From an uncultured Cohaesibacter sp. (GTDB lineage Bacteria > Pseudomonadota > Alphaproteobacteria > Rhizobiales > Cohaesibacteraceae), in assembly GCF_963664735.1 (NCBI RefSeq), contig NZ_OY761553.1, forward strand, positions 2,123,303-2,187,302: a DNA stretch of 64,000 nucleotides, written 5' to 3'. Under the pieces are notes generated by a model that searched no databases, was not told where the DNA came from, and worked only from the letters and a program-made list of their open reading frames with translations. Position 1 is the stretch's first letter, and each line of letters opens with the position of its first letter. Positions 36,960 through 45,661 of the stretch are shown in pieces. The translations under genes and the position numbers were made by a program.

Positions 36960-37925
36960 CTAGCGCTCGATGCCATAGTCCATTGGCGTGCGAATGGAGC
37001 GATGGAAGCGGAGTTTCTTGAGATATTCGATCGGATCTTTTGGCGTCACCTGAGCCCCTTCGGGCACGTTGAGCCAATCATACAGGCGTGTCAGATGAAA
37101 GCGCAAGGCTGCGCCTCGAGCCAACAGCGGCAACGCTTTATATTCGGCTTCACTGAGCGTGCGAATGGACTGATAGCCCTTGAGCATTGCCCGCGCCTTG
37201 GTAACGTTGAACATGTCATCGGGCTCGAAACACCATGCGTTGAGGCAGATCGCAATCTCATAGGCAAGCAGATCATTGCAGGCAAAATAGAAATCAATGA
37301 TGCCTGACAGCTGCCCTTTGAGGAAGAAGACATTGTCGACAAACAGATCGGCGTGAATAACGCCTTTGGGCAGATCGCGTGGCCAATGGGTCTCGAAAAA
37401 GTCCAGTTCCTTCTCGATTTCGGCCTGAAGCCCTTTCTGCACCTCGTCTGCACGATTGGCGCACATGGCAAACAGAGGACGCCAGCCACCGACAGACAGG
37501 GCATTGGCACGCTCGATCTCAAAGCCTTCACCTGCCTTGTGCAATTGGGCCATTGCGACGCCAAGCTGTTCGCACTGCTCGACCGACGGGCGCCGCACCC
37601 ACATGCCATCAAGGAAGGTGACCATTGCCGCAGGACGCCCGGCCAGATGCCCCAGAGATTTTCCCTGGCGGTTTTTCAGCGGCGTCGGGCAATTGAACCC
37701 ACGAGCAGAGAGATGCTCCATCAGCCCAAGAAAGAAGGGGAGATCGGAAGGGTTCACGCGCTTTTCATAAAGCGTGAGAATGTAGGGGCCGGTTTCGGTC
37801 TGAACCAGGAAGTTCGAGTTTTCAACCCCTTCTGCGATACCCTTGTAAGATGTGAGCGCGCCGATGTCATAACTATCGATAAATGCGCTCAATTCTTGAT
37901 CGCTGACTTCCGTATAGACCGCCAT
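36960..37925 (-). CDS. thrB: homoserine kinase (ThrB, APH-fold type)
   Basis: 321 residues of the aminoglycoside-phosphotransferase-fold homoserine kinase used by many alphaproteobacteria (not the GHMP-type ThrB). Start [20 protein letters not shown]. The catalytic loop is [14 protein letters not shown] and the metal-binding motif is [12 protein letters not shown]. It phosphorylates homoserine before threonine synthase (16028). ATG 37925 has GGGGACCGAA upstream. ispH lies 109 bases upstream on the same strand, as in relatives. Confidence 0.93.
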   Translation of the reverse strand: MAVYTEVSDQELSAFIDSYDIGALTSYKGIAEGVENSNFLVQTETGPYILTLYEKRVNPSDLPFFLGLMEHLSARGFNCPTPLKNRQGKSLGHLAGRPAAMVTFLDGMWVRRPSVEQCEQLGVAMAQLHKAGEGFEIERANALSVGGWRPLFAMCANRADEVQKGLQAEIEKELDFFETHWPRDLPKGVIHADLFVDNVFFLKGQLSGIIDFYFACNDLLAYEIAICLNAWCFEPDDMFNVTKARAMLKGYQSIRTLSEAEYKALPLLARGAALRFHLTRLYDWLNVPEGAQVTPKDPIEYLKKLRFHRSIRTPMDYGIER

Positions 37926-38034
37926 TTCGGTCCCCTTTCAACTTGCTTTTCATTGTCGTTTCTTGTGGCAGAGCTCACAAGAAGCCCTGTTTCATTTCAT
38001 CAGGCTCCGGCCTTGCGTGGCCGGCTCGGCGGTT

Positions 38035-39042
38035 TCACTGAACCGGCTCGGCTTTAGGGCCTTCTTCCAGAACACCTGCTGCCACAGCCGCCTCGCGCAA
38101 CTCGCGCGGTATGTTGAAAACCATATCCTCGTTGGCAATTGTGATCACTTCGACGGTCACTTCATAACGCGCAGAGAAGGCTTCGATCACTTCTTCCACC
38201 AGAATTTCCGGCGCGGATGCGCCTGCGGTGATTGCCACCGAAGAAATATCGCCAAGGCTATCCCAGTCAATATCAACCGCGCGCTGCAAGAGCAAGGACT
38301 GGCGGCAGCCTGCCCGCTCACCAACTTCCCTGAGCCTTTTGGAATTGGAGCTGTTGGGGGCGCCCACAACGATCATGACGTCGGCCCGAGGCGCGACGGT
38401 CTTTACCGCTTCCTGCCGATTGGTGGTCGCGTAGCAGATATCATCCTTGTTCGGCCCCTGAATGTTGGGGAAGCGTTCCTTCAAAGCTTCGACAATCCCT
38501 GCAGTATCATCGACCGACAGGGTTGTCTGGGTGATCCAGGCAAGATTGTCCGGATCCTTTGGCTCGAAGGTCGCGACATCGTCAACCGTTTCGATCAGCT
38601 TGACCACATTGTCAGCCAACTGCCCCATGGTGCCAATCACTTCAGGATGACCGGCATGCCCGATCAGCACCACTTCATGGCCGCGACGATCATGCAGCAT
38701 TGCTTCCTTGTGAACCTTGGAAACCAAAGGGCATGTGGCGTCGAGATAGAAGAAATTCTTCGCCTGAGCAGCGGCAGGCACGGATTTGGGTACGCCATGG
38801 GCCGAAAAAATAACCGGCTGCTTGGTTTCCGGAATCTCGTCCAGTTCCTCGACAAAGACTGCCCCCTTTGCCTTGAGGCTTTCGACGACATATTTGTTAT
38901 GGACAATCTCGTGGCGCACATAGACCGGCGCACCAAAGGTCTTGAGCGCCAGATCGACAATCTGGATCGCCCGGTCGACACCGGCACAGAAGCCACGCGG
39001 CGCACAAAGCAGAATTTCCAGGGACGGTTTCGTCTCGCTCAT
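38035..39042 (-). CDS. ispH: 4-hydroxy-3-methylbut-2-enyl diphosphate reductase
   Basis: 335 residues, the last enzyme of the non-mevalonate isoprenoid pathway. The three iron-sulfur cysteines are in [29 protein letters not shown] and the block [16 protein letters not shown] and [18 protein letters not shown]-type text (here [19 protein letters not shown]) also fit. It makes IPP and DMAPP from HMBPP and needs reduced iron-sulfur protein. ATG 39042 is used with GGTAAAATCATC upstream. Confidence 0.96.
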   Translation of the reverse strand: MSETKPSLEILLCAPRGFCAGVDRAIQIVDLALKTFGAPVYVRHEIVHNKYVVESLKAKGAVFVEELDEIPETKQPVIFSAHGVPKSVPAAAQAKNFFYLDATCPLVSKVHKEAMLHDRRGHEVVLIGHAGHPEVIGTMGQLADNVVKLIETVDDVATFEPKDPDNLAWITQTTLSVDDTAGIVEALKERFPNIQGPNKDDICYATTNRQEAVKTVAPRADVMIVVGAPNSSNSKRLREVGERAGCRQSLLLQRAVDIDWDSLGDISSVAITAGASAPEILVEEVIEAFSARYEVTVEVITIANEDMVFNIPRELREAAVAAGVLEEGPKAEPVQ

Positions 39043-39381
39043 GATGATTTTACCTTCGGGCTATTGGCATTCAAATCGATAGGGGCTCCTAAGGATATGA
39101 AGAGTGTGCATCGGCTTATGTCAAGGCAAGAGGGATTGGAAAAGACTGATGTGAAGCGTTTTTCTCTTCAACTGAGCACCAATTCAGACAACTCAAGCCG
39201 AAGAAACTGGCGATTATCCCAATTTGCCCGTTGAGAAAATCGCAAAATGCATTATTGCCGGGTATTATTCGCCAATGGCCGCATTTATGCTATAAGTCTG
39301 GGCCAAATAGGGTATGGAAAATCTCGAGTCGCCCCAAAAGGGCGTTTTTCCGTGCTGATGTGATGCGTATAGAAAGAGTTG
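39043..39381. other. divergent ispH/lipoprotein intergenic region
   Basis: 339 bases. AT-rich near 39240-39300 with TATAAG at about 39290 that may be a -10 for the lipoprotein gene, but the matching -35 is poor. No gene is recognised. Confidence 0.35.
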
Positions 39382-40056
39382 ATGATGTCGGTGTCTTTTT
39401 CCAAACTCATGAAAATGTCCGCCTTGGGTGCTTTGGGCGTGGGCATGAGCCTGTCTCTGGTCGGTTGTGGTTCAACGGGACCAGCAGGTCTCTCCATGCC
39501 TTCGATGCCTTCCTTCGGAAGCAAAAGCACCAGCCAGCAGACGCAACCGGCCGGGCCAGGAGTTACGTCAACGGCGCAGGATGTGGCAGGCACCGGACAG
39601 ATTGTCGACAGCACCACCAACCTCATTCTCAGCAACGCCAAAAAGATCAACGGCTATTGCCCGACTGTCAGCATTCTGGGTGACACCAATGTTTATCAAT
39701 CATTCGCCAAAGGCGGCGAAGGTCAGGCTAACAAACTGATCCATCAGGCCAATATCACGCAAACCGCGCGTGAATGCACCGACATGGGCGCGGAGATGTA
39801 TATCAAGGTTGGAGTTGCCGGACGTGTGCTGGGTGGGCCAGCCTCCGTCAACAAGGATAAAGCCGAGTTGCCATTGCGCGTCGTCGTCAAGCAGAAGGAT
39901 AGCGTGCTTTATTCCCAGCTGCACAAGGTGCCAGTCATGTTGGCACCACCGGATCGTTCGGGCATGTTTGCCAAAGTGGTGGAAGGCATCGCCATCCCCA
40001 TGCCGCGGGAACGCGATGTGCAGATTCTCGTCGGATTTGATTCTGGCAAAAACTAA
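39382..40056 (+). CDS. predicted lipoprotein, unrecognised
   Basis: 224 residues with an N-terminal hydrophobic segment ending in the lipobox LVGC (LGVGMSLSLVGCGSTGPAGL), so it should be lipid-anchored in the envelope. A Ser/Pro/Gln-rich linker follows, then a domain with YCPTVSILGDTNVYQSFAKG, RECTDMGAEMYIKVGVAGRV and PLRVVVKQKD. I cannot name the family. The start is ATG 39382 (ATG 39385 follows directly), with AAAGAG before it. Confidence 0.8.
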   Translation: MMSVSFSKLMKMSALGALGVGMSLSLVGCGSTGPAGLSMPSMPSFGSKSTSQQTQPAGPGVTSTAQDVAGTGQIVDSTTNLILSNAKKINGYCPTVSILGDTNVYQSFAKGGEGQANKLIHQANITQTARECTDMGAEMYIKVGVAGRVLGGPASVNKDKAELPLRVVVKQKDSVLYSQLHKVPVMLAPPDRSGMFAKVVEGIAIPMPRERDVQILVGFDSGKN

Positions 40057-40076
40057 GCGTGATCAATCAGAGGGGC

Positions 40077-40931
40077 TTACAGTCCCTCTTTTTCGTCTTG
40101 CATGGCTCTGATGAAACCGGGCACTGCGCGCGGATCAACCGAGGCCTCCCGAACCAGTCTGTCGAAATGGTTGGTAAGCGAGGCAATGCGCGCGCTTTCG
40201 CGGAAGGCGATGTAGAATTCCCCAATATAAACGACGGCGAGCTTTGGCCCGAAAATCGTCACCGGCGCGCTGAAAATCTGGTGAGCATCATAGAGGAAGA
40301 GCCGCAAGCGCGGATATAGGTCTTCACACATACGCGCGATCGAAGAAAGCTGATCCATGCGCACCTCAGGCGGCAAACCGGCATAGTAGGCACTACCCGC
40401 AGCCAAAGCACTCAGCTCATGCATAGGCATGGCAATTTCATAATCCGATTGTCCGGAGCGCAGCCATGTAAATAGCTCCTGCATCGCCTCGATGGCCAAT
40501 GTTGAGGCTTGGTCTAGCGCCGACGAATATTCCCACTTCAGCATCGCTTCTGTTTTAAGCATATCGGGCAAGGTCGCCGGAACATGCCGCAGTTTGTAGC
40601 CCGCAGCTTCCTTGTGCCAAGTGAGAATCTGGGCATCTGCTGCACTTCGAGCTGCCGGACTGAGGGCGAAGGAAGAGGCGATAATGTCGCCGGGACGCTC
40701 GGGTCTGTCGGTCAACCCGAGCAGCCAATCCGTACTCACCTTCAGGGCTGTTGCGGCATCTGCGGCCAATTGCGCATTGGGCAAGCGGCATAGATCTTCC
40801 TTGAGCAACTGCCCGATGGTGGAGCGATCAACACCGCTCGCACGAGCCAGTGCACTGCGTGACATTTCACAATGATCCATCGCCGCCAAAAGCCGATCCC
40901 GGAAAAGCTGAGCTCTATCCCGTTTGTCCAT
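40077..40931 (-). CDS. XRE-type transcriptional regulator with C-terminal effector domain
   Basis: About 284 residues. The N-terminal helix-turn-helix spans about 10-70 (SRSALARASGVDRSTIGQLL, then ALKVSTDWLLGL), like phage-repressor-type XRE proteins. The remaining 200 residues form a helical and then mixed domain (MPMHELSALAAGSAYYAGLP, HQIFSAPVTIFGPKLAVVYI) that I do not recognise. ATG 40931 follows an upstream in-frame TTG. An inverted repeat at 40964-40978 lies 33 bases before the start and may be its own operator. Confidence 0.85.
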   Translation of the reverse strand: MDKRDRAQLFRDRLLAAMDHCEMSRSALARASGVDRSTIGQLLKEDLCRLPNAQLAADAATALKVSTDWLLGLTDRPERPGDIIASSFALSPAARSAADAQILTWHKEAAGYKLRHVPATLPDMLKTEAMLKWEYSSALDQASTLAIEAMQELFTWLRSGQSDYEIAMPMHELSALAAGSAYYAGLPPEVRMDQLSSIARMCEDLYPRLRLFLYDAHQIFSAPVTIFGPKLAVVYIGEFYIAFRESARIASLTNHFDRLVREASVDPRAVPGFIRAMQDEKEGL

Positions 40932-40963
40932 TTTTCTACCCAATGGTGATTTAAATCCACAAA

Positions 40964-40978
40964 CTGCATTTTATGCAG
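40964..40978. promoter_or_regulatory. inverted repeat upstream of the XRE gene, candidate operator
   Basis: CTGCAT-TTT-ATGCAG, perfect 6-bp arms, in an intergenic region between divergent genes and 33 bases before the XRE start. The position suits autoregulation or control of the DUF2061 gene. Confidence 0.45.
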
Positions 40979-41149
40979 CAAAAGAACCAAATGTCCAATC
41001 AGGTTTTTGTCAGCTACAAATAGGCAGGCTTATTCGAGCCAGATCTTTTCAAGAAATTCAAACGGTTCCTTCCGCCCGCCGTGAGCGATCAGAAAACTCA
41101 TGGCCTTCGGACTTTTTAGCCGGACCTTTTTAAAACTGGGACGAAACAA

Positions 41150-41356
41150 ATGGACTCAAAAACAAGAACAATTGCCAAAGCTGCGAGTTGGCAAGTCCTC
41201 GGTCTCTTTTCAATGACACTCGTGGGCTATTTCTTCACCCATTCGGTTGCTGCAAGCGGCGGCATTGCGATCACGTCGGCGCTCACCAGCTTTGTGTTTT
41301 ATTGCGGGCACGAAAGGGCATGGTCGCACATCCGCTGGGGCCAGCTTTCCAAATAG
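41150..41356 (+). CDS. DUF2061-family membrane protein
   Basis: 68 residues with two membrane helices (ASWQVLGLFSMTLVGYFF and GGIAITSALTSFVFYCGHE). The pattern matches DUF2061 (short proteins with an RTIAKAASW start and a HERAWSHIRWG end). Function unknown. ATG 41150 is preceded by ACGAAACAA, a weak ribosome-binding site. Divergent from the XRE gene. Confidence 0.85.
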   Translation: MDSKTRTIAKAASWQVLGLFSMTLVGYFFTHSVAASGGIAITSALTSFVFYCGHERAWSHIRWGQLSK

Positions 41357-41403
41357 AAGTTTGCAAGCTCCACCACACGGTATGCCAAGAGCGAGGCCGT
41401 AGG

Positions 41404-41937
41404 CTATGAGCGAGGCTGTTCGTCCGGATCGGCATCTTCGGCCACGGCAGCCTTGATGCGGTTGGCGATATCCTCGGCGGCTGCATGGCTTTCAAAAAGC
41501 TCCACATAGAGCAATGTACCGCCATGCACATCCAGCATTTCGATGATGGCTTCACCGCTGTCTGGCTTGGACGCCTTCTTTCCGGCCGGTTGGATATTGA
41601 AACCGGAAATACGGACAAACGGCACGACGAAGGGGCGGGAGCGCCCCAATATCGAGACCGATGTTTGCCGCATCTGGCGCTTTTCAAAATCGAAATCGAT
41701 CTGGCGCGACCAGCCCATCAAGCCTTGTGAAGCAAAGGTCCACCCGAAACCGAACGCCAGAAAGGCAACAATTAACACAACCGTGAAAAGATAGGGATTT
41801 TCGCCATTGAAGGAAAAACCGAAGATCACATAGAAGGCGAAAAGCAGCAGCAGGATACCCGACAACGCCTTGACGGCTCTGACCGAGCCCGAAATGTGGT
41901 TTCTGACCGTGGTGATGTTTGGATTATCCTTGCGCAT
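41404..41937 (-). CDS. membrane protein with PH-like soluble domain, unrecognised
   Basis: 177 residues: two membrane helices (about 22-42 and 48-68, LLLLFAFYVIFGFSF and VVLIVAFLAFGFGWTF) followed by a beta-rich domain with IDFDFEKRQMRQTSVSILGR and FVVPFVRISGFNIQPA. The layout recalls the protein at 36289. Family not recognised. It lies 20 bases downstream of the dgkA stop on the same strand, so the two are probably cotranscribed. Confidence 0.75.
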   Translation of the reverse strand: MRKDNPNITTVRNHISGSVRAVKALSGILLLLFAFYVIFGFSFNGENPYLFTVVLIVAFLAFGFGWTFASQGLMGWSRQIDFDFEKRQMRQTSVSILGRSRPFVVPFVRISGFNIQPAGKKASKPDSGEAIIEMLDVHGGTLLYVELFESHAAAEDIANRIKAAVAEDADPDEQPRS

Positions 41938-41957
41938 GGGTCTTGGCGTCTTTCTGC

Positions 41958-42308
41958 TTACAATTGGCTATAGACCACATAAAGACTGTAAAGCGAAAGC
42001 ATGGTCAAGCCGCAAAATACCGCAAATGACCCCAGATCCTTGGCCTGTCGCGCAAATTCGGCGAATTCGTTGGTCAAATGGTCCACCAGAACTTCCACTG
42101 CCGTATTCAACGCTTCGAGCGCAATCGTCAACAGGAATAGGAAGGTCAGTATGGCAAATTGTTCCGCACGGGCGCCAACCAGAGCATAAATGGCCAGCAG
42201 CACTGCAAAGAACATGCATTCAGCCTGTGCCGCGGTTTCTTGCAGGAGCCGGATAAAGCCTGCCAAGGAATATTGGGCTGCGTTCAAAACATGCAGGAAA
42301 TGCTTCAT
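41958..42308 (-). CDS. dgkA: diacylglycerol kinase
   Basis: About 116 residues, close to the usual 120 of the three-helix DgkA kinase. The signature is visible: the N-terminal LNAAQYSLAGFIRLLQETAA and the catalytic ALEALNTAVEVLVDHLTNEFAEFARQAKD region with the Glu-Asn and Asp. It phosphorylates diacylglycerol for phospholipid recycling. A longer frame to 42413 exists, but ATG 42308 gives the family start. Confidence 0.92.
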   Translation of the reverse strand: MKHFLHVLNAAQYSLAGFIRLLQETAAQAECMFFAVLLAIYALVGARAEQFAILTFLFLLTIALEALNTAVEVLVDHLTNEFAEFARQAKDLGSFAVFCGLTMLSLYSLYVVYSQL

Positions 42309-42455
42309 CTGTTCTGTGCTCTCGTATTTTCTGCCGATCTGGTTCGGCAATGTTTCACTTGATTGGTGTGACAGAGAGATGACGTCCCTCTGCTTCAATC
42401 GACGGAGAGACAAGAAAACTCGGGGATAGCCGTAAAAATTGGACTGCGCTCGATG

Positions 42456-44501
42456 TTAGCTGCGGGAGAACAGGCGCTCAATATCGCTCAATTTCAACTC
42501 CACATAGGTCGGGCGACCGTGGTTGCACTGGCCCGAATGTGGCGTAGCTTCCATTTCGCGCAACAGAGCGTCCATTTCTTCGGCCCGCAAGCGCCGGCCT
42601 GAACGGACAGAGCCATGACAGGCCATGGTCGCGGCCACATGCAGGATTTTTTCTTCAACGCGGGTGGTTTTGTCCCATTCGGCCAGATCGTCGGCAATAT
42701 CGCGCACCAGACGGTCAATATTCGGCTTGCCAAGAATGGCAGGGGTTTCTCGCACGGCGATCGCGCCAGGCCCGAAACTCTCCACCGTGAGACCCAGACG
42801 CTCCAGATCTTGCGTCGCATCAAGCAGACGGGAAACGTCGTCTTCTTCCATCTCCACGACATGGGGGATGAGCAATCCTTGCCTCGCAATGCCCTTGGCG
42901 GCAAGCGAAGCCTTGAGCTTTTCATAGACGAGACGTTCGTGGGCTGCGTGCTGATCGACAATGACGAGGCCGTCTTCTGTTTGCGCAATGATGTAGTTTT
43001 CATGGATCTGCGCACGGGCCGCGCCAAGGGGCCGGGCAAGGGCCGCCGCGTCCAGCTCGGTATCGTTGGCGCGTGCATCGGCTGAAGGGGCCGCGACATC
43101 GGCCATGCGCCCCTGCATCTGAGGCATTTCGGCCACCGGCATCTCTGGAGCTGAAGTCTTTGCCGGATCTGCAGTTTCCCGCTCCGGAGCAATAAAATCA
43201 TCTTGCGCCCGCTCCCTCATTTCCCGCAGGGGTACACTCGTTTGCTGAGCTCCCTCGGCTGGCGTTTGCGGAGCATAGGGGCTTTGCCGCCAGTCCCAAT
43301 TGAGCGGCTTTTGAGGCTGATAGCCCTGCGTGGGACTTCGCCCTGATGGAGAGCCATACTGAGCGGTTGGCTGGCCGGAAAGCTGACCTGACAGATTGCC
43401 GGAAAGAATGGCGCTGCCCGCTTCTGTTGCGCGCACACCATCGGGGCGCAGAGCAGCCAGCGTTGCCGAGCCACCGGTATTGGTCGCCCTGTGACCGGCG
43501 GCAGCGATGGCCTGACGAATGGCTCCGACGACCAGCCCGCGAATATGGCCAGCATCGCGAAAACGCACATCGGCCTTGGTCGGATGCACGTTGACATCCA
43601 CCTCATGGGGATCGAGATCAATAAACAACACCACGCAAGGATGGCGACCACCGAAGAGATAATCGGCATAGGCGCCACGAATGGCACCGAGCATCATCTT
43701 GTCGCGCACCGGCCGTCCATTGACAAAGACGAACTGTTGCAGGCTGTTGGCCCGGTTGAGCGTTGGCAGCCCAGCAAAACCGGTGAGGCGCACGGTGTCG
43801 CGCAGAGCATCAATTTCCACGGCATTGTCGCGGAAGGCCTTGCCCATCACCTGCCCCATGCGCACCAGATGAGCGTCGGGCCCGTTGACATTGGCATATT
43901 CAAGGCGCGTGCGATCCTCTCCCGTCAAGGTGAAGCGCACCTTCGGATTGGCCATGGCGATCCGCTTGACGACCTCGGAGACGGCCATGTTCTCGGCTCT
44001 GTCGGTCTTGAGAAACTTGAGCCGTGCTGGCGTGGAGAAAAACAGATCCCGGACCTCTATGCGCGTGCCCACATTAAGGGCAGCGGGCTTGGGCTCGCTC
44101 TCCTTGCCGCCGTTTACCACGATTTCCCATGCGTGAGGCTCGGAGCTGTGGCGTGACGTGATTTCCAAACGGGCAATCGAGCCTATGGAGGGCAGAGCCT
44201 CACCACGAAAGCCCAAATGGCGGATATCCATCAGGTCGTCAGGATCAAGTTTGGACGTACAATGGCGACGGACCGCCATTTGCAGGTCTTCTTTGGTCAT
44301 GCCGAGACCATTATCGGACACGCGGATCAGATTTTTGCCGCCCCCTGCGGTAACGATCTCGATCCGGTCCGCTTGCGCATCAATGGCGTTTTCAACCAGT
44401 TCCTTGACAACGCTGGCAGGGCGTTCGACCACCTCGCCTGCGGCTATCTTATTGATGGTGGCTTCATCAAGCTGTCTGATAATGGTTGAATTGTCGCTCA
44501 T
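42456..44501 (-). CDS. mutL: DNA mismatch repair protein MutL (endonuclease type)
   Basis: 681 residues. The N-terminal GHKL ATPase has [31 protein letters not shown] and [16 protein letters not shown]; a Pro/Gln-rich linker (about 350-480) follows, then the C-terminal dimerisation domain. The latter has the metal-dependent nicking site [12 protein letters not shown] (DQHAx2Ex4E), [10 protein letters not shown] and NHGRPT, so MutL itself should nick, as in organisms lacking MutH. ATG 44501 is used. It is followed by the dgkA gene at 42308 on the same strand. Confidence 0.96.
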   Translation of the reverse strand: MSDNSTIIRQLDEATINKIAAGEVVERPASVVKELVENAIDAQADRIEIVTAGGGKNLIRVSDNGLGMTKEDLQMAVRRHCTSKLDPDDLMDIRHLGFRGEALPSIGSIARLEITSRHSSEPHAWEIVVNGGKESEPKPAALNVGTRIEVRDLFFSTPARLKFLKTDRAENMAVSEVVKRIAMANPKVRFTLTGEDRTRLEYANVNGPDAHLVRMGQVMGKAFRDNAVEIDALRDTVRLTGFAGLPTLNRANSLQQFVFVNGRPVRDKMMLGAIRGAYADYLFGGRHPCVVLFIDLDPHEVDVNVHPTKADVRFRDAGHIRGLVVGAIRQAIAAAGHRATNTGGSATLAALRPDGVRATEAGSAILSGNLSGQLSGQPTAQYGSPSGRSPTQGYQPQKPLNWDWRQSPYAPQTPAEGAQQTSVPLREMRERAQDDFIAPERETADPAKTSAPEMPVAEMPQMQGRMADVAAPSADARANDTELDAAALARPLGAARAQIHENYIIAQTEDGLVIVDQHAAHERLVYEKLKASLAAKGIARQGLLIPHVVEMEEDDVSRLLDATQDLERLGLTVESFGPGAIAVRETPAILGKPNIDRLVRDIADDLAEWDKTTRVEEKILHVAATMACHGSVRSGRRLRAEEMDALLREMEATPHSGQCNHGRPTYVELKLSDIERLFSRS

Positions 44502-44709
44502 AAAAACACACGGGGGATTGAGGAAAGAGGCGGAGAATCACCGCGCCATTTGACTGTGAACGGAGGATGCCACAGACAGCGGGATGCTTCAAACGGCTTC
44601 GGCTCGCAACCGGCCCGGTAAGTACAAACACCACAGGTCTTGTTTTACGGTCAAGCAGATCTACTTTAGCGGGTGTTAGCTTCGCTTTTCACTATTTACA
44701 GGCATTCCA

Positions 44710-45009
44710 ATGATCAATAAATTTCTCACGCTCATGCGCGAAAATGAATCCATGACCATTCATGAAGTCGCAAGCAAGCTGGGCGTCTCATCTGACTCCG
44801 TGCTGGCTTATGAATGCGGCACCATCGCGCCAACGCCGGACATTATCGAAAAATATTCAGAAGTTTTTGGCGTACCTGTTTCCTCTATCCAGTTTTTCAG
44901 CAAGGAAGACAATAACGGCGTCTTATCGACCAAGGCGCGTCTGTTTCTTGCCGACAAGTTTGTTGGCATGGTGGAAAAACTTCTTGCGAGCGAATCCCGT
45001 TCCGCTTGA
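44710..45009 (+). CDS. helix-turn-helix (XRE-like) small regulator
   Basis: 99 residues with an XRE-type helix-turn-helix (MTIHEVASKLGVSSDSVLAY, then IAPTPDIIEKYSEVFGVPVS) at about 15-60. The rest is a helical tail. No sensing domain is seen, so it is a simple DNA-binding protein of unknown target. It stands between divergent mutL and convergent tadA. Confidence 0.8.
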   Translation: MINKFLTLMRENESMTIHEVASKLGVSSDSVLAYECGTIAPTPDIIEKYSEVFGVPVSSIQFFSKEDNNGVLSTKARLFLADKFVGMVEKLLASESRSA

Positions 45010-45032
45010 GGCAGACCCTTTGCCAGTTGATC

Positions 45033-45464
45033 TCAATCTCGGCGGGACAGAAAGAAAGACTTCAGTAAGTCTGCGCATTGTTGCTCGTTGATACCGGAGT
45101 ATATTTCAGGCGCGTGATGGCAGGTGGATTGGCCATAAAGACGCGCGCCGCTTTCCACGGCTCCGCCCTTTTCATCGGATGCTCCGTAATAAAGCCTCCG
45201 AATGCGGGCAAAAGAAATCGCGGTCGCGCACATGGGGCACGGCTCAAGCGTAACATAGAGATCGCAATCAGGCAGCCGTTGGCTTGAAAGATGTGCACAT
45301 GCGGCGCGGATCACCAATATTTCCGCGTGCGCGGTGGGGTCATTTTGCTCGATTGTCCGATTTCCGTCAGCGGCGATGACCTTGCCTTGATGCACAAGCA
45401 CCGCGCCGATGGGAACCTCGCCACGCGCTTCAGCGAGCCTTGCCTGTTCCAGCGCCATTTCCAT
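45033..45464 (-). CDS. tadA: tRNA-specific adenosine deaminase TadA
   Basis: 143 residues, zinc-dependent enzyme that makes inosine at the wobble position of tRNA-Arg. The zinc/catalytic motifs are PTAHAEILVIRAAC and LEPCPMCATAISFARI. The start is taken as ATG 45464 since AAGGTGAG precedes it and family members begin MEMALEQAR; an ATG at 45527 (longer by 21 residues) is possible. The gene is convergent with the small helix-turn-helix gene. Confidence 0.95.
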   Translation of the reverse strand: MEMALEQARLAEARGEVPIGAVLVHQGKVIAADGNRTIEQNDPTAHAEILVIRAACAHLSSQRLPDCDLYVTLEPCPMCATAISFARIRRLYYGASDEKGGAVESGARLYGQSTCHHAPEIYSGINEQQCADLLKSFFLSRRD

Positions 45465-45661
45465 AAAACTCACCTTGCCGGACCCCGGCATGCCAGATGA
45501 ATTTCTGTCAGAAACGGTGAATGTCATGGTTGCACCCAAATCAGTTTTTGCGGTTTTCCAAGTTTATTTGTTAGCCTTGTCAGCGAAATCTGACAGCTAT
45601 GCAACTTTGAAAGCGATTTTCTCTCGCCTTTTCTTTAGCACTTGTGATAAAGGCTGTCGCC

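Noticed and set aside
37963-39234. Long plus-strand frame opposite ispH (423 codons)
   Set aside because: The minus strand encodes an unmistakable IspH; the frame is a shadow.
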